A DNA stretch of 64,000 nt, taken from positions 930,001 through 994,000 of the forward strand of contig NZ_JACVAM010000001.1 in the NCBI RefSeq assembly GCF_014851865.1, written 5' to 3'. How positions within the stretch are numbered: the first letter of the stretch is position 1; each line of letters begins with the position of its first letter. Positions 38,768 to 47,494 of the stretch are shown here, piece by piece. Under the pieces are notes generated by a model. The model was given only the letters and a program-made list of their open reading frames with translations, was not told the DNA's origin and ran no database searches. Both the position numbers and the translations under genes were made by a program. The stretch comes from Pseudomonas sp. PDM16. GTDB lineage: Bacteria; Pseudomonadota; Gammaproteobacteria; Pseudomonadales; Pseudomonadaceae.

Positions 38768-39442
38768 TCAGGCTGGCAGCGAGAGCTGGGCGCTGAGCTG
38801 GCGGTAGTCCTCGACGGCAGCGAACTCCTCGGTGTCCTTGGCCTGGCCACGGCTGTCCGGCTGGCGGACAGCCAGCAAGTGGGCGACGCCGTAGCGCCCG
38901 GCGCTGCGCAGGATCGGCAGGCTGTCGTCGATGAACAGGCTACGGTCTGGCTCGAAGGGGAAGTCCTGTTGCAGGGCGAACCAGAATTGCTGGTCCTCCT
39001 TGGGGAAACCATAGTCGTGGGAGCTGATCAGCCGGTCGAAGTAGGGCGCCAGTTCAACTCTCTCGAGCTTCAGCGACAGCGAATCACGATGCGCGTTGGT
39101 GATCAGCACCACGCGCTTGCCGGCGGTGCGCAAGGTGGCGAGGAAGGTATCGGCATCCGGACGCAGGGCGATCAGGTCGGCAACCTCGCGTTTGAGATCG
39201 CGAACCGAGAGATTCAGTTCGCGGCTCCAGAAGTCGGTGCAGTACCAAGGCAGCGTACCGGCATGATTGCGGAACAGCGGCAGCAACTCGGCATTGGCGG
39301 CTTCGCGGCTGATGCCGTGAAGCTCTGCGTAACGCTTCGGTAGATGCTCCAGCCAGAAGTGATTGTCGAAATGCAGGTCGAGCAGGGTGCCGTCCATGTC
39401 GAGCAGGACGGTATCGATGGCGGCCCAGGGCAAATGGGGCAT
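38768..39442 (-). CDS. yrfG: GMP/IMP 5'-nucleotidase of the HAD superfamily (YrfG-like)
   Basis: A 224-residue HAD hydrolase. Motif I is VLLDMDGTLLDL (nucleophile Asp and acid Asp), motif II is VLITNAH, and LFIDDSLPIL is the metal-binding motif. The helical cap with RYAELHGISREAA matches the YrfG group that removes phosphate from GMP and IMP. It is divergent from nudE. In PAO1 the trio yrfG-nudE-cysQ occurs in the same arrangement (PA5177-PA5175). Confidence 0.88.
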   Translation of the reverse strand: MPHLPWAAIDTVLLDMDGTLLDLHFDNHFWLEHLPKRYAELHGISREAANAELLPLFRNHAGTLPWYCTDFWSRELNLSVRDLKREVADLIALRPDADTFLATLRTAGKRVVLITNAHRDSLSLKLERVELAPYFDRLISSHDYGFPKEDQQFWFALQQDFPFEPDRSLFIDDSLPILRSAGRYGVAHLLAVRQPDSRGQAKDTEEFAAVEDYRQLSAQLSLPA

Positions 39443-39534
39443 GGCAAAGTCCGGAAACAGACGGAGGATGAATATCCGGCGCGGATATTTCGAGGTGGCG
39501 GGGTATGATACCCGTTCGAATCAAGGAGCGAATG

Positions 39535-40101
39535 ATGCGTGAGAAACCCCAGGTGCTGGCCCGCGAGATAGTCGCCAGCAGCCGCCTGTTCCGCGTCGAA
39601 GAGTTGCAGCTGCGCTTCGCCAATGGCGTTGAGCGCACCTACGAGCGCCTGGTGGGCAAGGGCTCGGGCTACGGTGCGGTGATGGTAGTGGCCATGCTCG
39701 ATGCCGAGCATGCCGTGCTGGTAGAGGAGTATTGTGCTGGTACCGACGACTATCAGCTGTCGTTGACCAAGGGGCTGATCGAGCCCGGCGAGGACGTGCT
39801 GGTAGCCGCCAACCGCGAACTCAAGGAAGAGGCCGGCTTCGGCGCCGAGCGCCTGGAACTGATCGCCGAGCTGAGCTTGTCGCCCGGCTACATGAGCCAG
39901 AAGATCCAGGTGGTATTGGCCCGCGATCTCTACGAAGAGAGCCTGCCGGGCGATGAGCCCGAGCCGTTGCGCGTCGATAAGGTCAGCCTGCGCGAGCTCA
40001 GTGTCCTGGCCCAACACCCCCAGTTTACCGAGGGCCGTGCCCTGGCCGCCCTGTACCTGGTCCGCGATCTGCTGACCCAACGTGGAGAGTTCAAGCCGTG
40101 A
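39535..40101 (+). CDS. nudE: ADP-compound hydrolase NudE
   Basis: A 188-residue Nudix hydrolase that cleaves ADP-ribose, NADH and diadenosine polyphosphates. The Nudix box is GLIEPGEDVL followed by NRELKEEAGF (G-x5-E-x7-RELxEEAG). The ATG at 39535 is placed because AAGGAG ends six bases before it; the ATG at 39532 is too close. Its stop overlaps the GTG of cysQ, so the pair is translationally coupled. Confidence 0.95.
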   Translation: MREKPQVLAREIVASSRLFRVEELQLRFANGVERTYERLVGKGSGYGAVMVVAMLDAEHAVLVEEYCAGTDDYQLSLTKGLIEPGEDVLVAANRELKEEAGFGAERLELIAELSLSPGYMSQKIQVVLARDLYEESLPGDEPEPLRVDKVSLRELSVLAQHPQFTEGRALAALYLVRDLLTQRGEFKP

Positions 40102-40919
40102 GCCATCCCTACCTGCCAGCCGTGATCGCTCTGGTTCAGCGCGCCGGTCAGGCCATTCTGCCGCACTGGCGCAACGATGTGGCCGTCACCGAAAAAGCTG
40201 ACGCCTCGCCTGTCACCGCTGCCGACCTGGCTGCTCACGAGATTCTCGCCGCTGGACTGCGCGAGCTAGCGCCAAGCGTGCCGGTGCTGTCCGAAGAAGA
40301 CGCCATCATCCCCTTTGCCGAGCGTGCCGAATGGCAGCGCTGGTGGCTGGTCGATCCGCTGGATGGCACCAAGGAGTTTATTTCCGGCAGCGAGGAGTTC
40401 ACCGTCAACGTCGCGCTGATTGAGCATGGCCGCGTGGTGTTCGGCGTGGTCGGCGTACCGGCCAACGGCCGCTGCTACTTTGGTGGCGCCGGCCTGGGCG
40501 CCTGGCGTCAGGAGCCGGGCGGGGAGCCCGCTAGCATCGCCGTGCGCCTGGCGCCGGCCGAGGTCTTCACTCTTGTGGCCAGCAAGCGCCATTCAAGTCC
40601 GGCTCAGGAGAGTCTGCTGGCCGGGCTGTCCGAACGCTTCGGCGACCTGCAGTTGGCCAATATCGGTAGCTCGCTGAAGTTCTGCCTGCTGGCCGAAGGC
40701 AATGCCGACTGTTATCCGCGCCTGGCCCCTACTTCGCAGTGGGACACCGCCGCGGCGCAAGGCGTGCTGGAAGGCGCCGGTGGTGAGGTGCTTGATCTCA
40801 GAGGCGAGGTGCTGACCTATGAAGCCCGTGAGAGCTACCTCAACCCGTCCTTCCTCGGCCTGCCGCAGGCGGCCGAATGGCGCGCCGAACTGATTCAGCT
40901 GGCACGTGCCCTCGACTAG
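40098..40919 (+). CDS. cysQ: 3'(2'),5'-bisphosphate nucleotidase CysQ
   Basis: A 273-residue lithium-sensitive phosphatase that converts 3'-phosphoadenosine 5'-phosphate to AMP, clearing a by-product of sulfate assimilation. The metal motifs are LSEEDAIIPF, DPLDGTKEFISG and WDTAAAQGVLEGAGG. Start at the GTG at 40098, overlapping the nudE stop (GTGA). Confidence 0.97.
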   Translation: MSHPYLPAVIALVQRAGQAILPHWRNDVAVTEKADASPVTAADLAAHEILAAGLRELAPSVPVLSEEDAIIPFAERAEWQRWWLVDPLDGTKEFISGSEEFTVNVALIEHGRVVFGVVGVPANGRCYFGGAGLGAWRQEPGGEPASIAVRLAPAEVFTLVASKRHSSPAQESLLAGLSERFGDLQLANIGSSLKFCLLAEGNADCYPRLAPTSQWDTAAAQGVLEGAGGEVLDLRGEVLTYEARESYLNPSFLGLPQAAEWRAELIQLARALD

Positions 40920-41366
40920 GGGGCGGATTTATAGAGCTGCTGGGGGCTCGGCTATGATTCGTGTCTATTGGGGCGACGGAGCTGAGAGTGAGTGTGATCA
41001 CCGGTGAGGCCAGCGTCATCAGAAATCCAGCACACTGACGGCAGATGTCAGTGGTGAGCTGGTGCTGATGGGTGTGTCCAAATGGCCATTGTTTTTGGTT
41101 CAATCCAGTTGCTAGCAATATCCGGAAGCGCCTCTCGTTAGAAGTATTGCGCCCGCCGCCGGCGGGCGATTGCGACGCTGATATCAATGTAGTTCGCCAG
41201 GGTGTCATGAAGCCGCTTGAGATAAGTTTGTGAGCCGGGAGCTTTCCCAATGGTGGTTTAGGTTGAGGAAGCTCGTGCTCCATGTGGACAAGGTCATGGG
41301 TCTGATGCCGGCCTCTAGAGGGACGTTTCCGTTCCGCAGGCTCTCGGGGAAAGCAGGGTGAGCGGG
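40920..41366. other. 447-base stretch without a credible gene
   Basis: This stretch is AT-richer than its flanks. It contains an orphan hairpin at 41150-41168 (CGCCCGCC, GCC, GGCGGGCG) not followed by a T-run. No reading frame with coding character is visible on either strand; the minus-strand frame across 40840-41565 starts inside genes and looks random. It probably carries the promoter of the next gene and decayed sequence. Confidence 0.5.
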
Positions 41367-42080
41367 ATGTCCCGATTACGAACGCTGCTGGAATGGACGC
41401 GTTCCGTGGTGCACGTCCTGTGCGGCGGTGATCGGCGGCGCACCGTTCTGTTGATGTGGCGACGCCCACGAGGCTTGTTTCAGCCCTACGGTACAACGCA
41501 GGAGAATCGTTACCCCGGGCTGTTCCGCTTGCTTCGGCAAGGGCTCGACGATGTGCCGCAAACACGCGTTCTGTCTTTCGGCTGCTCCACGGGGGAGGAG
41601 GTCTTCAGTCTGGCCCGCTATTTCCAGCTGGCCAGGATTCACGGGGTCGATGTCGATGCCAACCGCATTGGCGCATGTATGAGACGTTGGCGACGAGAGG
41701 GGCATGATCCTCGTCTCAGTTTTGCATGTGCCGGCGACGTATCGCAGGAGGTTGCCGGAAGCTACGATCTAGTGGTGGCGATGTCGGTTTTCCGTCATGG
41801 CGCGTTGAGCCGAACGCCCATTAACTGTTCGACCTGGATTCGCTTTGCCGATTTTGATCGCGCGATTGACGACCTGGCCAGGGTGCTCAAGCCAGGTGGA
41901 CTGCTGGTGATCCTTCACTCGAACTTCCGTTTTGGTGATACCGGTACTGCTAGCCAGTTTGATTGCGTGCGCCTCAGGTCCGTGCAGATATCCCCCATCT
42001 ACGGATGCGACGATCGATTGATACCCGGTATGCCAGGCGACGATGGGGTCTACCGCAAGCGGCAGGCTCCCACCGCCTAG
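41367..42080 (+). CDS. class I SAM-dependent methyltransferase with CheR-like motif
   Basis: A 237-residue methyltransferase. SFGCSTGEEVFSLAR is SAM motif I and closely resembles the GCSTGEE motif of chemotaxis methyltransferases such as CheR; HGVDVDANRIG and DLVVAMSVFRHG are the later SAM motifs. The CheR N-terminal domain is missing. The ATG at 41367 follows AGGGTGAGCGGG. Its stop overlaps the beta-ketoacyl synthase stop on the other strand. It is absent from this place in PAO1 (from memory) and AT-richer than its neighbours. Substrate unknown. Confidence 0.75.
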   Translation: MSRLRTLLEWTRSVVHVLCGGDRRRTVLLMWRRPRGLFQPYGTTQENRYPGLFRLLRQGLDDVPQTRVLSFGCSTGEEVFSLARYFQLARIHGVDVDANRIGACMRRWRREGHDPRLSFACAGDVSQEVAGSYDLVVAMSVFRHGALSRTPINCSTWIRFADFDRAIDDLARVLKPGGLLVILHSNFRFGDTGTASQFDCVRLRSVQISPIYGCDDRLIPGMPGDDGVYRKRQAPTA

Positions 42081-43963
42081 TCGAGCATGTCGCTGTAACG
42101 CTCGTCCTTGCGAAATGTCAGTGGCTGCTGGAAGCCTGGAACCACTACCCCATTTGTTGTGATGCTGAGGGCTTGATCATCGATCAGGCCATGGCCAAAG
42201 TTGTAGATGATATCCAGTTGGCCGCGCAGCGCGCGCTGGTCATATTGCGCCGCAGCGGCGCGAGTGGTTTCGCGCCTGATCTGCCAGTTGGCCATGGCGG
42301 GGTCTCCGTGGCGTTTGCGCAACATGCGCTCGACCACCTGCGGAGCCAGCACCACGCCGGTGGCGTTGTTGCCGCCGAAGCCCTTGGAATTGATGAAGCA
42401 CACTTCCATATCTCTGGCCTGGCGATCGTATGTTTCCAGGCTCAGATGCTGGCGGTGCACGTCGTCGGCCACCTTGTCGATGGTCTTCAGGCCAGGCAGC
42501 AGGCCATGGCGGAAGGTCCCGAGGGCGGCGATCACCTGGTCGCCGCTGGCGGTGGCCAGCGAGTGACCGAGGAAGGCCTTCACTGCCGTGATCGGCCAGC
42601 TTTCGATACCGAAGGCTGCGGCGACCCGATCGAGCAGTTGGGACTCGGTGGTGCGGTTGGCCGGGGTGCTGGAACCGTGGGCGTGGACGAAGCTTCGCTG
42701 GCGAACGCCGTCCTCGCCGACCAGCTGCATGGCACTGGCCACGGCCTTGGCCAGAGTCAGGTAGTTGCCTGGGCCGGGGGCGGAGATGGATTTTTTGAAG
42801 CCGTCGGCGTTGATGAATACGTCCGGCACTGCGCCGTGAATATCGGCGCCCAGCTCCAGGGCCAGTTCGTCGTCCATCAACACTAGGAATTGGCAGGACT
42901 CGGACAGGGTAAAGCCGCAGTTGTCGCCGAACGGGCGGCTGGCACGCTGGAAGTCGACCGCGTCCTTGCCTTCGATCTTACGCAGACCTTCTTCGGTGGC
43001 CAGGGCGCCCATGGCGCCATAGCCATCGATGATCTCGGTAGTGATCGGCGCCTCGGCATTGCCGACCAGGGCGACGCGGGCCTTGCCGCTGGCGATCTGC
43101 TCGATGGCTTTCTGCAGGTTGTAGAGGAAAGTGGCGCAGGCGCCGGTGACGCTACCGGTGGTGCCGACACTGCCTAGTACATAGGCATTGATGAAGTCGG
43201 CAGGCATGGAATTGAGGCCCAGTGGGCATTGCTTGGCAGTGACGCGGCCGCCCTTGAGTCGTGACTGCAGCATGCCGCCGAAACCGTATTCGTCGAGTTG
43301 GCTCATGATGCTGCCAGCGAACACTGCTACTTCGTCCGGCTGCACATGGTCCTGGATGGTGCGCCAGTCCAGGCCGGTGGAGCGCAGCGCGTCGGTGGCG
43401 CCGGTCACTGCCAGTTGCAGGCCGCGTGGGTGGAAGTGCGAGTGGTACAACTCGCCGGGTTCGAAGCCGGTGGGCAACTGACCGGCGGACTTCACCGGCA
43501 GGGCGCGATAGCTGTCGACCTTGAACTCGCCACAGTCGGATAAGGTGACTCGGACCTGCTGTTCATCCACATCCTCCACCTGCCAACTGGCCGGTAGTGG
43601 CTCGGGCAGATGCTTGCGCAGAGTGGTGAACTGGGCGGCGCTGACGGCAAGGTTCTTCTGCCAGTGGGCAGCGTCGACATCCAGATGGCGCTTGTCGATG
43701 CGCCGTACCAGGGTACCTGCGAGGATTTCCGCGCCATGCTGCGCCTCGATCTCGGCCGGGCTCAGGGGCTGGCCATCGAGGCTGTGGAGCTGGCCATCGA
43801 CCACCTGTACCAGCTTCATCATCACGGCCAGACCGGCCAGGGTTTCCTGGCGAGTAGTAGCGTCCAGAGACTCCTGCACGATACGGCGGAAGCTGTGGTG
43901 GAACGAGCTTCTACCCGCGGCGTTGTAGCCGCCGAAGCCGACGATGACGGGAAGACGAGACAT
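42077..43963 (-). CDS. large beta-ketoacyl synthase-like protein
   Basis: A 628-residue protein of the thiolase-fold condensing enzymes. The catalytic triad is complete: Cys276 in VTGACATFL, His in FVHAHGSSTPANRTTES, and His in VKAFLGHSLATASG. About 200 residues precede the usual start of the fold, which makes it half again as long as FabF. It begins MSRLPVIVGFGGYNAAGRSSF. The start at 43963 is taken; a longer frame to 44107 is not homologous. The counterpart in PAO1 (PA5174) also lies next to arcC. Its product is unknown. Confidence 0.87.
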   Translation of the reverse strand: MSRLPVIVGFGGYNAAGRSSFHHSFRRIVQESLDATTRQETLAGLAVMMKLVQVVDGQLHSLDGQPLSPAEIEAQHGAEILAGTLVRRIDKRHLDVDAAHWQKNLAVSAAQFTTLRKHLPEPLPASWQVEDVDEQQVRVTLSDCGEFKVDSYRALPVKSAGQLPTGFEPGELYHSHFHPRGLQLAVTGATDALRSTGLDWRTIQDHVQPDEVAVFAGSIMSQLDEYGFGGMLQSRLKGGRVTAKQCPLGLNSMPADFINAYVLGSVGTTGSVTGACATFLYNLQKAIEQIASGKARVALVGNAEAPITTEIIDGYGAMGALATEEGLRKIEGKDAVDFQRASRPFGDNCGFTLSESCQFLVLMDDELALELGADIHGAVPDVFINADGFKKSISAPGPGNYLTLAKAVASAMQLVGEDGVRQRSFVHAHGSSTPANRTTESQLLDRVAAAFGIESWPITAVKAFLGHSLATASGDQVIAALGTFRHGLLPGLKTIDKVADDVHRQHLSLETYDRQARDMEVCFINSKGFGGNNATGVVLAPQVVERMLRKRHGDPAMANWQIRRETTRAAAAQYDQRALRGQLDIIYNFGHGLIDDQALSITTNGVVVPGFQQPLTFRKDERYSDMLD

Positions 43964-44164
43964 CACGCAGAACTCCTGAGGGTCGCTTCGGGCCGAGCAT
44001 GGATGGCCGGCTGGCAATACAGCGGCAACGGTGATCCAGCCAGGGGGCAGTACCGGATGGCGACTCAAAATGAATCGGAATGACTGAATGACGCGATCCG
44101 TGACCAAGAGGTCACGTTCGCGCTGTTATCTCGAGGGGAAGAAGGGCATCCATGCCCAGAAGCT

Positions 44165-45091
44165 TCAGCGGTAGCTGAGGCCGGGTTCGGCGGTGCTGAT
44201 GCGGGTACCGGAAGTGCCCTGGACGATGGCCTCGATGTTGGCCAGGGAGCCGATCACCGCGACCTTGCCCGTGTTGCGGGCGAACTCGCAGGCCGCTTGG
44301 ACCTTCGGCCCCATGGAGCCTGCGGCGAAGCCGAGGCGCTCCAGTTCGTCCGGGTGAGCCTGGGCTATGGACTTCTGGGTCGGTTTGCCCCAGTCGATGT
44401 AGGTGGCGTCCACGTCGGTAGCGATCACCAGCAGGTCGCTGGCCAACTGTTCGGCCAGCAGTGCCGAGCAGAGGTCCTTGTCGATCACCGCTTCCACGCC
44501 ATGCAGCCTGCCGTTCTCATACATGGTCGGGATTCCGCCGCCGCCGGCACAGATCACCACACTGCCTTTTTCCAGCAGCCATTTCACCGGACGGATCTCG
44601 AAGATACGCTGTGGTCGTGGGCTGGCCACCACGCGGCGGAACTTGTCGCCGTCCGGAGCGATGCTCCAGCCTTTTTCGGCGGCCAGGCGCTCGGCGTCTT
44701 CCTTGCTGTAGACCGGGCCGATCGGCTTGGTCGGTGTTCTGAACGCCGGGTCGCCGCTGTCTACCTCGACCTGGGTAAGGATGGTTGCAAAGGGCACTTC
44801 GAATGGCAGCAGGTTGCCCAGCTCCTGTTCGATCATGTAGCCGATCATGCCTTCGGTTTCGGCACCGAGGACGTCAAGCGGGTAGGGGTTGGCCGCATCG
44901 TAGGCGTTGCCCTGCAGGGCCAGCAGGCCGACCTGAGGGCCGTTGCCGTGGGCGATCACCAGTTCGTTGCCGGGCGCTACCTTGGCGATCTGTTCGCAGG
45001 CGATGCGCACATTGACGCGCTGGTTCTCCGCGGTCATTGCCTCGCCACGCCGCAGCAGGGCGTTGCCGCCCAGGGCGATGACTAGTCGCAT
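44165..45091 (-). CDS. arcC: carbamate kinase
   Basis: A 308-residue catabolic carbamate kinase: it makes ATP from carbamoyl phosphate and ADP in the last step of the arginine deiminase pathway. [42 protein letters not shown] and [13 protein letters not shown] are the family motifs. It is the last of arcDABC, with a hairpin between arcB and arcC. Confidence 0.98.
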   Translation of the reverse strand: MRLVIALGGNALLRRGEAMTAENQRVNVRIACEQIAKVAPGNELVIAHGNGPQVGLLALQGNAYDAANPYPLDVLGAETEGMIGYMIEQELGNLLPFEVPFATILTQVEVDSGDPAFRTPTKPIGPVYSKEDAERLAAEKGWSIAPDGDKFRRVVASPRPQRIFEIRPVKWLLEKGSVVICAGGGGIPTMYENGRLHGVEAVIDKDLCSALLAEQLASDLLVIATDVDATYIDWGKPTQKSIAQAHPDELERLGFAAGSMGPKVQAACEFARNTGKVAVIGSLANIEAIVQGTSGTRISTAEPGLSYR

Positions 45092-45113
45092 GGTTGTTCT
45101 CCTTATTCGTTCT

Positions 45114-45136
45114 CCCCTCTCCCGGAGGGAGAGGGG
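45114..45136 (-). other. arcB-arcC intercistronic hairpin
   Basis: A perfect 10-bp stem, CCCCTCTCCC with GGGAGAGGGG and a GGA loop, in the 63 bases between arcB and arcC. Without a T-run after it, it is more likely an mRNA stability or processing element than a terminator. Processing of the arc transcript is known in P. aeruginosa; that this hairpin takes part is inferred. Confidence 0.6.
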
Positions 45137-45154
45137 ACTGTCCGTGCTGCCTGG

Positions 45155-46165
45155 TTAGACATCGGCCAGGGTCGAGACCAGGATTGCCTTGATGGTGTGC
45201 ATGCGGTTTTCCGCCTGCTCGAAGGCGATGCACCAGGGCGACTCGAACACGTCGTCGGCCACTTCGATGCCGTTCTTCAGGTGCGGATACTGCTCGGCGA
45301 TCTGCTTGCCGACCTTGGTCTCGCTGTTGTGGAAGGCCGGCAGGCAGTGCATGAACTTCACGCGCGGATTGCCGACGGCCTTCATCAGCTCGACGTTGAC
45401 CTGATAAGGCATCAGTTCCTTGATGCGTTCGCCCCAGGCCTCCACCGGCTCGCCCATGGATACCCAGACATCGGTGTGGACGAAGTCGACGCCCTTGACC
45501 GCTGCCTTGGCGTCTTCGGTAAGGGTGATGCGTGCACCGCTCTCTTCCGCGAATTTCTGGCACGCGGCAACGTGCTCGTCGCTTGGCCAGAGGGCCTTGG
45601 GGGCGGCGATGCGCACGTCCATGCCGAGCTTGGCGCCGATCAGCAGCAGCGAGTTACCCATGTTGTTGCGGGCGTCGCCCAGGTAGGCGTAGCTGATCTC
45701 GTGCAGCGGCTTGTCGCTGTGTTCGCGCATGGTCAGCACGTCGGCGAGCATCTGGGTCGGGTGGTATTCGTCGGTCAGGCCGTTGAACACCGGGACGCCG
45801 GCGTACTGGGCCAGGTCCTCGACGATCTCCTGCTTGAAGCCGCGGTATTCGATGGCGTCGTACATACGGCCGAGCACGCGGGCGGTGTCTTTCATGCTCT
45901 CCTTGTGGCCGATCTGCGAGGAGCCCGGGTCGATGTAAGTAACGTTGGCACCCTGGTCATAGGCGGCCACTTCGAAGGCGCAGCGGGTGCGGGTGGAGGT
46001 TTTTTCGAAGATCAGCGCGATGTTCTTGCGCAGCAGGTGCGGCTGTTCGGTGCCGGTGTACTTGGCGCGTTTCAGGTCGCGCGACAGGTCCAGCAGGTAG
46101 CGCAGCTCGCGAGTGCTGTGGTGCATCAGGCTGAGCAGGTTGCGGTTGTGCATGTTGAAAGCCAT
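45155..46165 (-). CDS. arcB: catabolic ornithine carbamoyltransferase
   Basis: A 336-residue enzyme that phosphorolyses citrulline to ornithine and carbamoyl phosphate in the arginine deiminase pathway. The carbamoyl phosphate site is [21 protein letters not shown], and the ornithine site includes [11 protein letters not shown]. The length and [24 protein letters not shown] beginning (in two pieces: [17 protein letters not shown] and [10 protein letters not shown]) match the P. aeruginosa enzyme. Confidence 0.98.
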   Translation of the reverse strand: MAFNMHNRNLLSLMHHSTRELRYLLDLSRDLKRAKYTGTEQPHLLRKNIALIFEKTSTRTRCAFEVAAYDQGANVTYIDPGSSQIGHKESMKDTARVLGRMYDAIEYRGFKQEIVEDLAQYAGVPVFNGLTDEYHPTQMLADVLTMREHSDKPLHEISYAYLGDARNNMGNSLLLIGAKLGMDVRIAAPKALWPSDEHVAACQKFAEESGARITLTEDAKAAVKGVDFVHTDVWVSMGEPVEAWGERIKELMPYQVNVELMKAVGNPRVKFMHCLPAFHNSETKVGKQIAEQYPHLKNGIEVADDVFESPWCIAFEQAENRMHTIKAILVSTLADV

Positions 46166-46197
46166 GGTTCTTCTCCTTGTGGGTATGGAAACCGCGT

Positions 46198-46218
46198 CCG
46201 GCGGCGGATAGCCGCCGG
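46198..46218 (-). other. arcA-arcB intercistronic hairpin
   Basis: A perfect 8-bp stem (CCGGCGGC with GCCGCCGG, loop of five) in the 63 bases between arcA and arcB, just past the arcA stop and without a T-run. Likely role as for the arcB-arcC hairpin. Confidence 0.55.
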
Positions 46219-46228
46219 GGTGGCTTTA

Positions 46229-47479
46229 TCAGTAGTCGATCGGGTCGCGGATGATCGGGCAGGTCATGCAGTGGCCGCCGCCGCGGCCGCGGCCCAGTTC
46301 GCTGGCGCTGATGGTGATGACCTCGACGCCGGCCTTGCGCAGCAGGGTGTTGGTGTAGGTGTTGCGGTCATAGCCGACCACTACGCCGGGCTCCAGGCAG
46401 ACCACGTTGTTGCCGTCGTCCCACTGTTCGCGCTCGGCTTCGAAGCTGTCGCCGCCGGTCTCCACTACACGCAGTTTTTTCAGATTGAGGGACTCGGCGA
46501 CCACGTCGAGGAATGACTTGTCCTCGCGGCGCACATCGATGCCGCCTGGCTTGCTTTCGTCCGGGCGCAGTACGAACGGTACGATCTGATGGGCAACTTC
46601 CGGGAAGATGGTCACCAGGTCGCGGTCGCAGAAGCTGAACACGGTGTCCAGATGCATCGCTGCGCGAGACTTGCCGAGGCCTGCAACCACAACGCGTTCG
46701 GCGGCGCCGGCCTTGAACAGGGCCTGGGCGACCTGGCCGATAGCCTGGTGCGAGGAGCGCTCGCCCATGCCGATCAGCACGGTTCCGTTGCCGATCGGCA
46801 TCACGTCACCACCTTCAAGGGTAGCGGCACCGTGGTCAATGTCCGGGTCGCCGTACCAGACCTGGAAGTCGGCGTTGGCGAAGTCCGGGTGGAACTTGTA
46901 GATGGCGCTGGCCAGCAGGGTTTCCTGGCGTCGGGCCGGCCAGTACATCGGGTTGAGGGTGACGCCGCCATAGATCCAGCAGGTGGTATCGCGGGTGAAC
47001 TGGGTGTTGGGCAGCGGCGGGAAGACGAAGCTGGATTCGCCCAGATAGGCGTTGAACATCTTCGCAACGTCGGAATTCTTGTGCTTGGCCAGGTCGGCAC
47101 CGGACACACCGCCGATCAGGAACTCGGCGATGCGCCGAGGCTCCAGGCCCTCGATGAAGGAACGCACCTCGTTCTGCAGGCCGAGGCCAACGCTGTTGGG
47201 GGTGATCTTGCGGTCGAGGATCCAGGCCAGTGCGGCCTTGTCGTGTACGGTCTCCTCCAGCAGGTTGTGCATCTCCACGACGTCGATGCCGCGTTCGCGC
47301 ATCTTGGTCATGAAATCGAAGTGGTCGCGCTTGGCCTGGCTGACCCAGATCACATCGTCGAACAGCAGTTCGTCGCAGTTGTTCGGGGTAAGGCGCAAGT
47401 GGGCGAGGCCGGGTGAACAGACCATTACCTTGTGCAGTTTGCCGGCTTCGGAATGAACGCCTAAGGCTTTCTTGGACAT
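46229..47479 (-). CDS. arcA: arginine deiminase
   Basis: A 416-residue enzyme that turns arginine into citrulline and ammonia, the first step of the pathway. The catalytic cysteine is Cys404 in [10 protein letters not shown], near the C-terminus. [44 protein letters not shown] and [12 protein letters not shown] (with the catalytic His and Asp) are all intact. An AGGAG precedes the ATG. It follows arcD by 15 bases. Confidence 0.99.
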   Translation of the reverse strand: MSKKALGVHSEAGKLHKVMVCSPGLAHLRLTPNNCDELLFDDVIWVSQAKRDHFDFMTKMRERGIDVVEMHNLLEETVHDKAALAWILDRKITPNSVGLGLQNEVRSFIEGLEPRRIAEFLIGGVSGADLAKHKNSDVAKMFNAYLGESSFVFPPLPNTQFTRDTTCWIYGGVTLNPMYWPARRQETLLASAIYKFHPDFANADFQVWYGDPDIDHGAATLEGGDVMPIGNGTVLIGMGERSSHQAIGQVAQALFKAGAAERVVVAGLGKSRAAMHLDTVFSFCDRDLVTIFPEVAHQIVPFVLRPDESKPGGIDVRREDKSFLDVVAESLNLKKLRVVETGGDSFEAEREQWDDGNNVVCLEPGVVVGYDRNTYTNTLLRKAGVEVITISASELGRGRGGGHCMTCPIIRDPIDY

Positions 47480-47494
47480 GTCGAACTCCTTCTC

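Noticed and set aside
41150..41168. hairpin as terminator of cysQ
   Set aside because: It lies 231 bases after the stop and has no T-run; kept only as an orphan hairpin.
40840..41565. 241-codon minus-strand frame between cysQ and the methyltransferase
   Set aside because: It begins inside the methyltransferase and ends inside cysQ, with random composition and no ribosome binding site.
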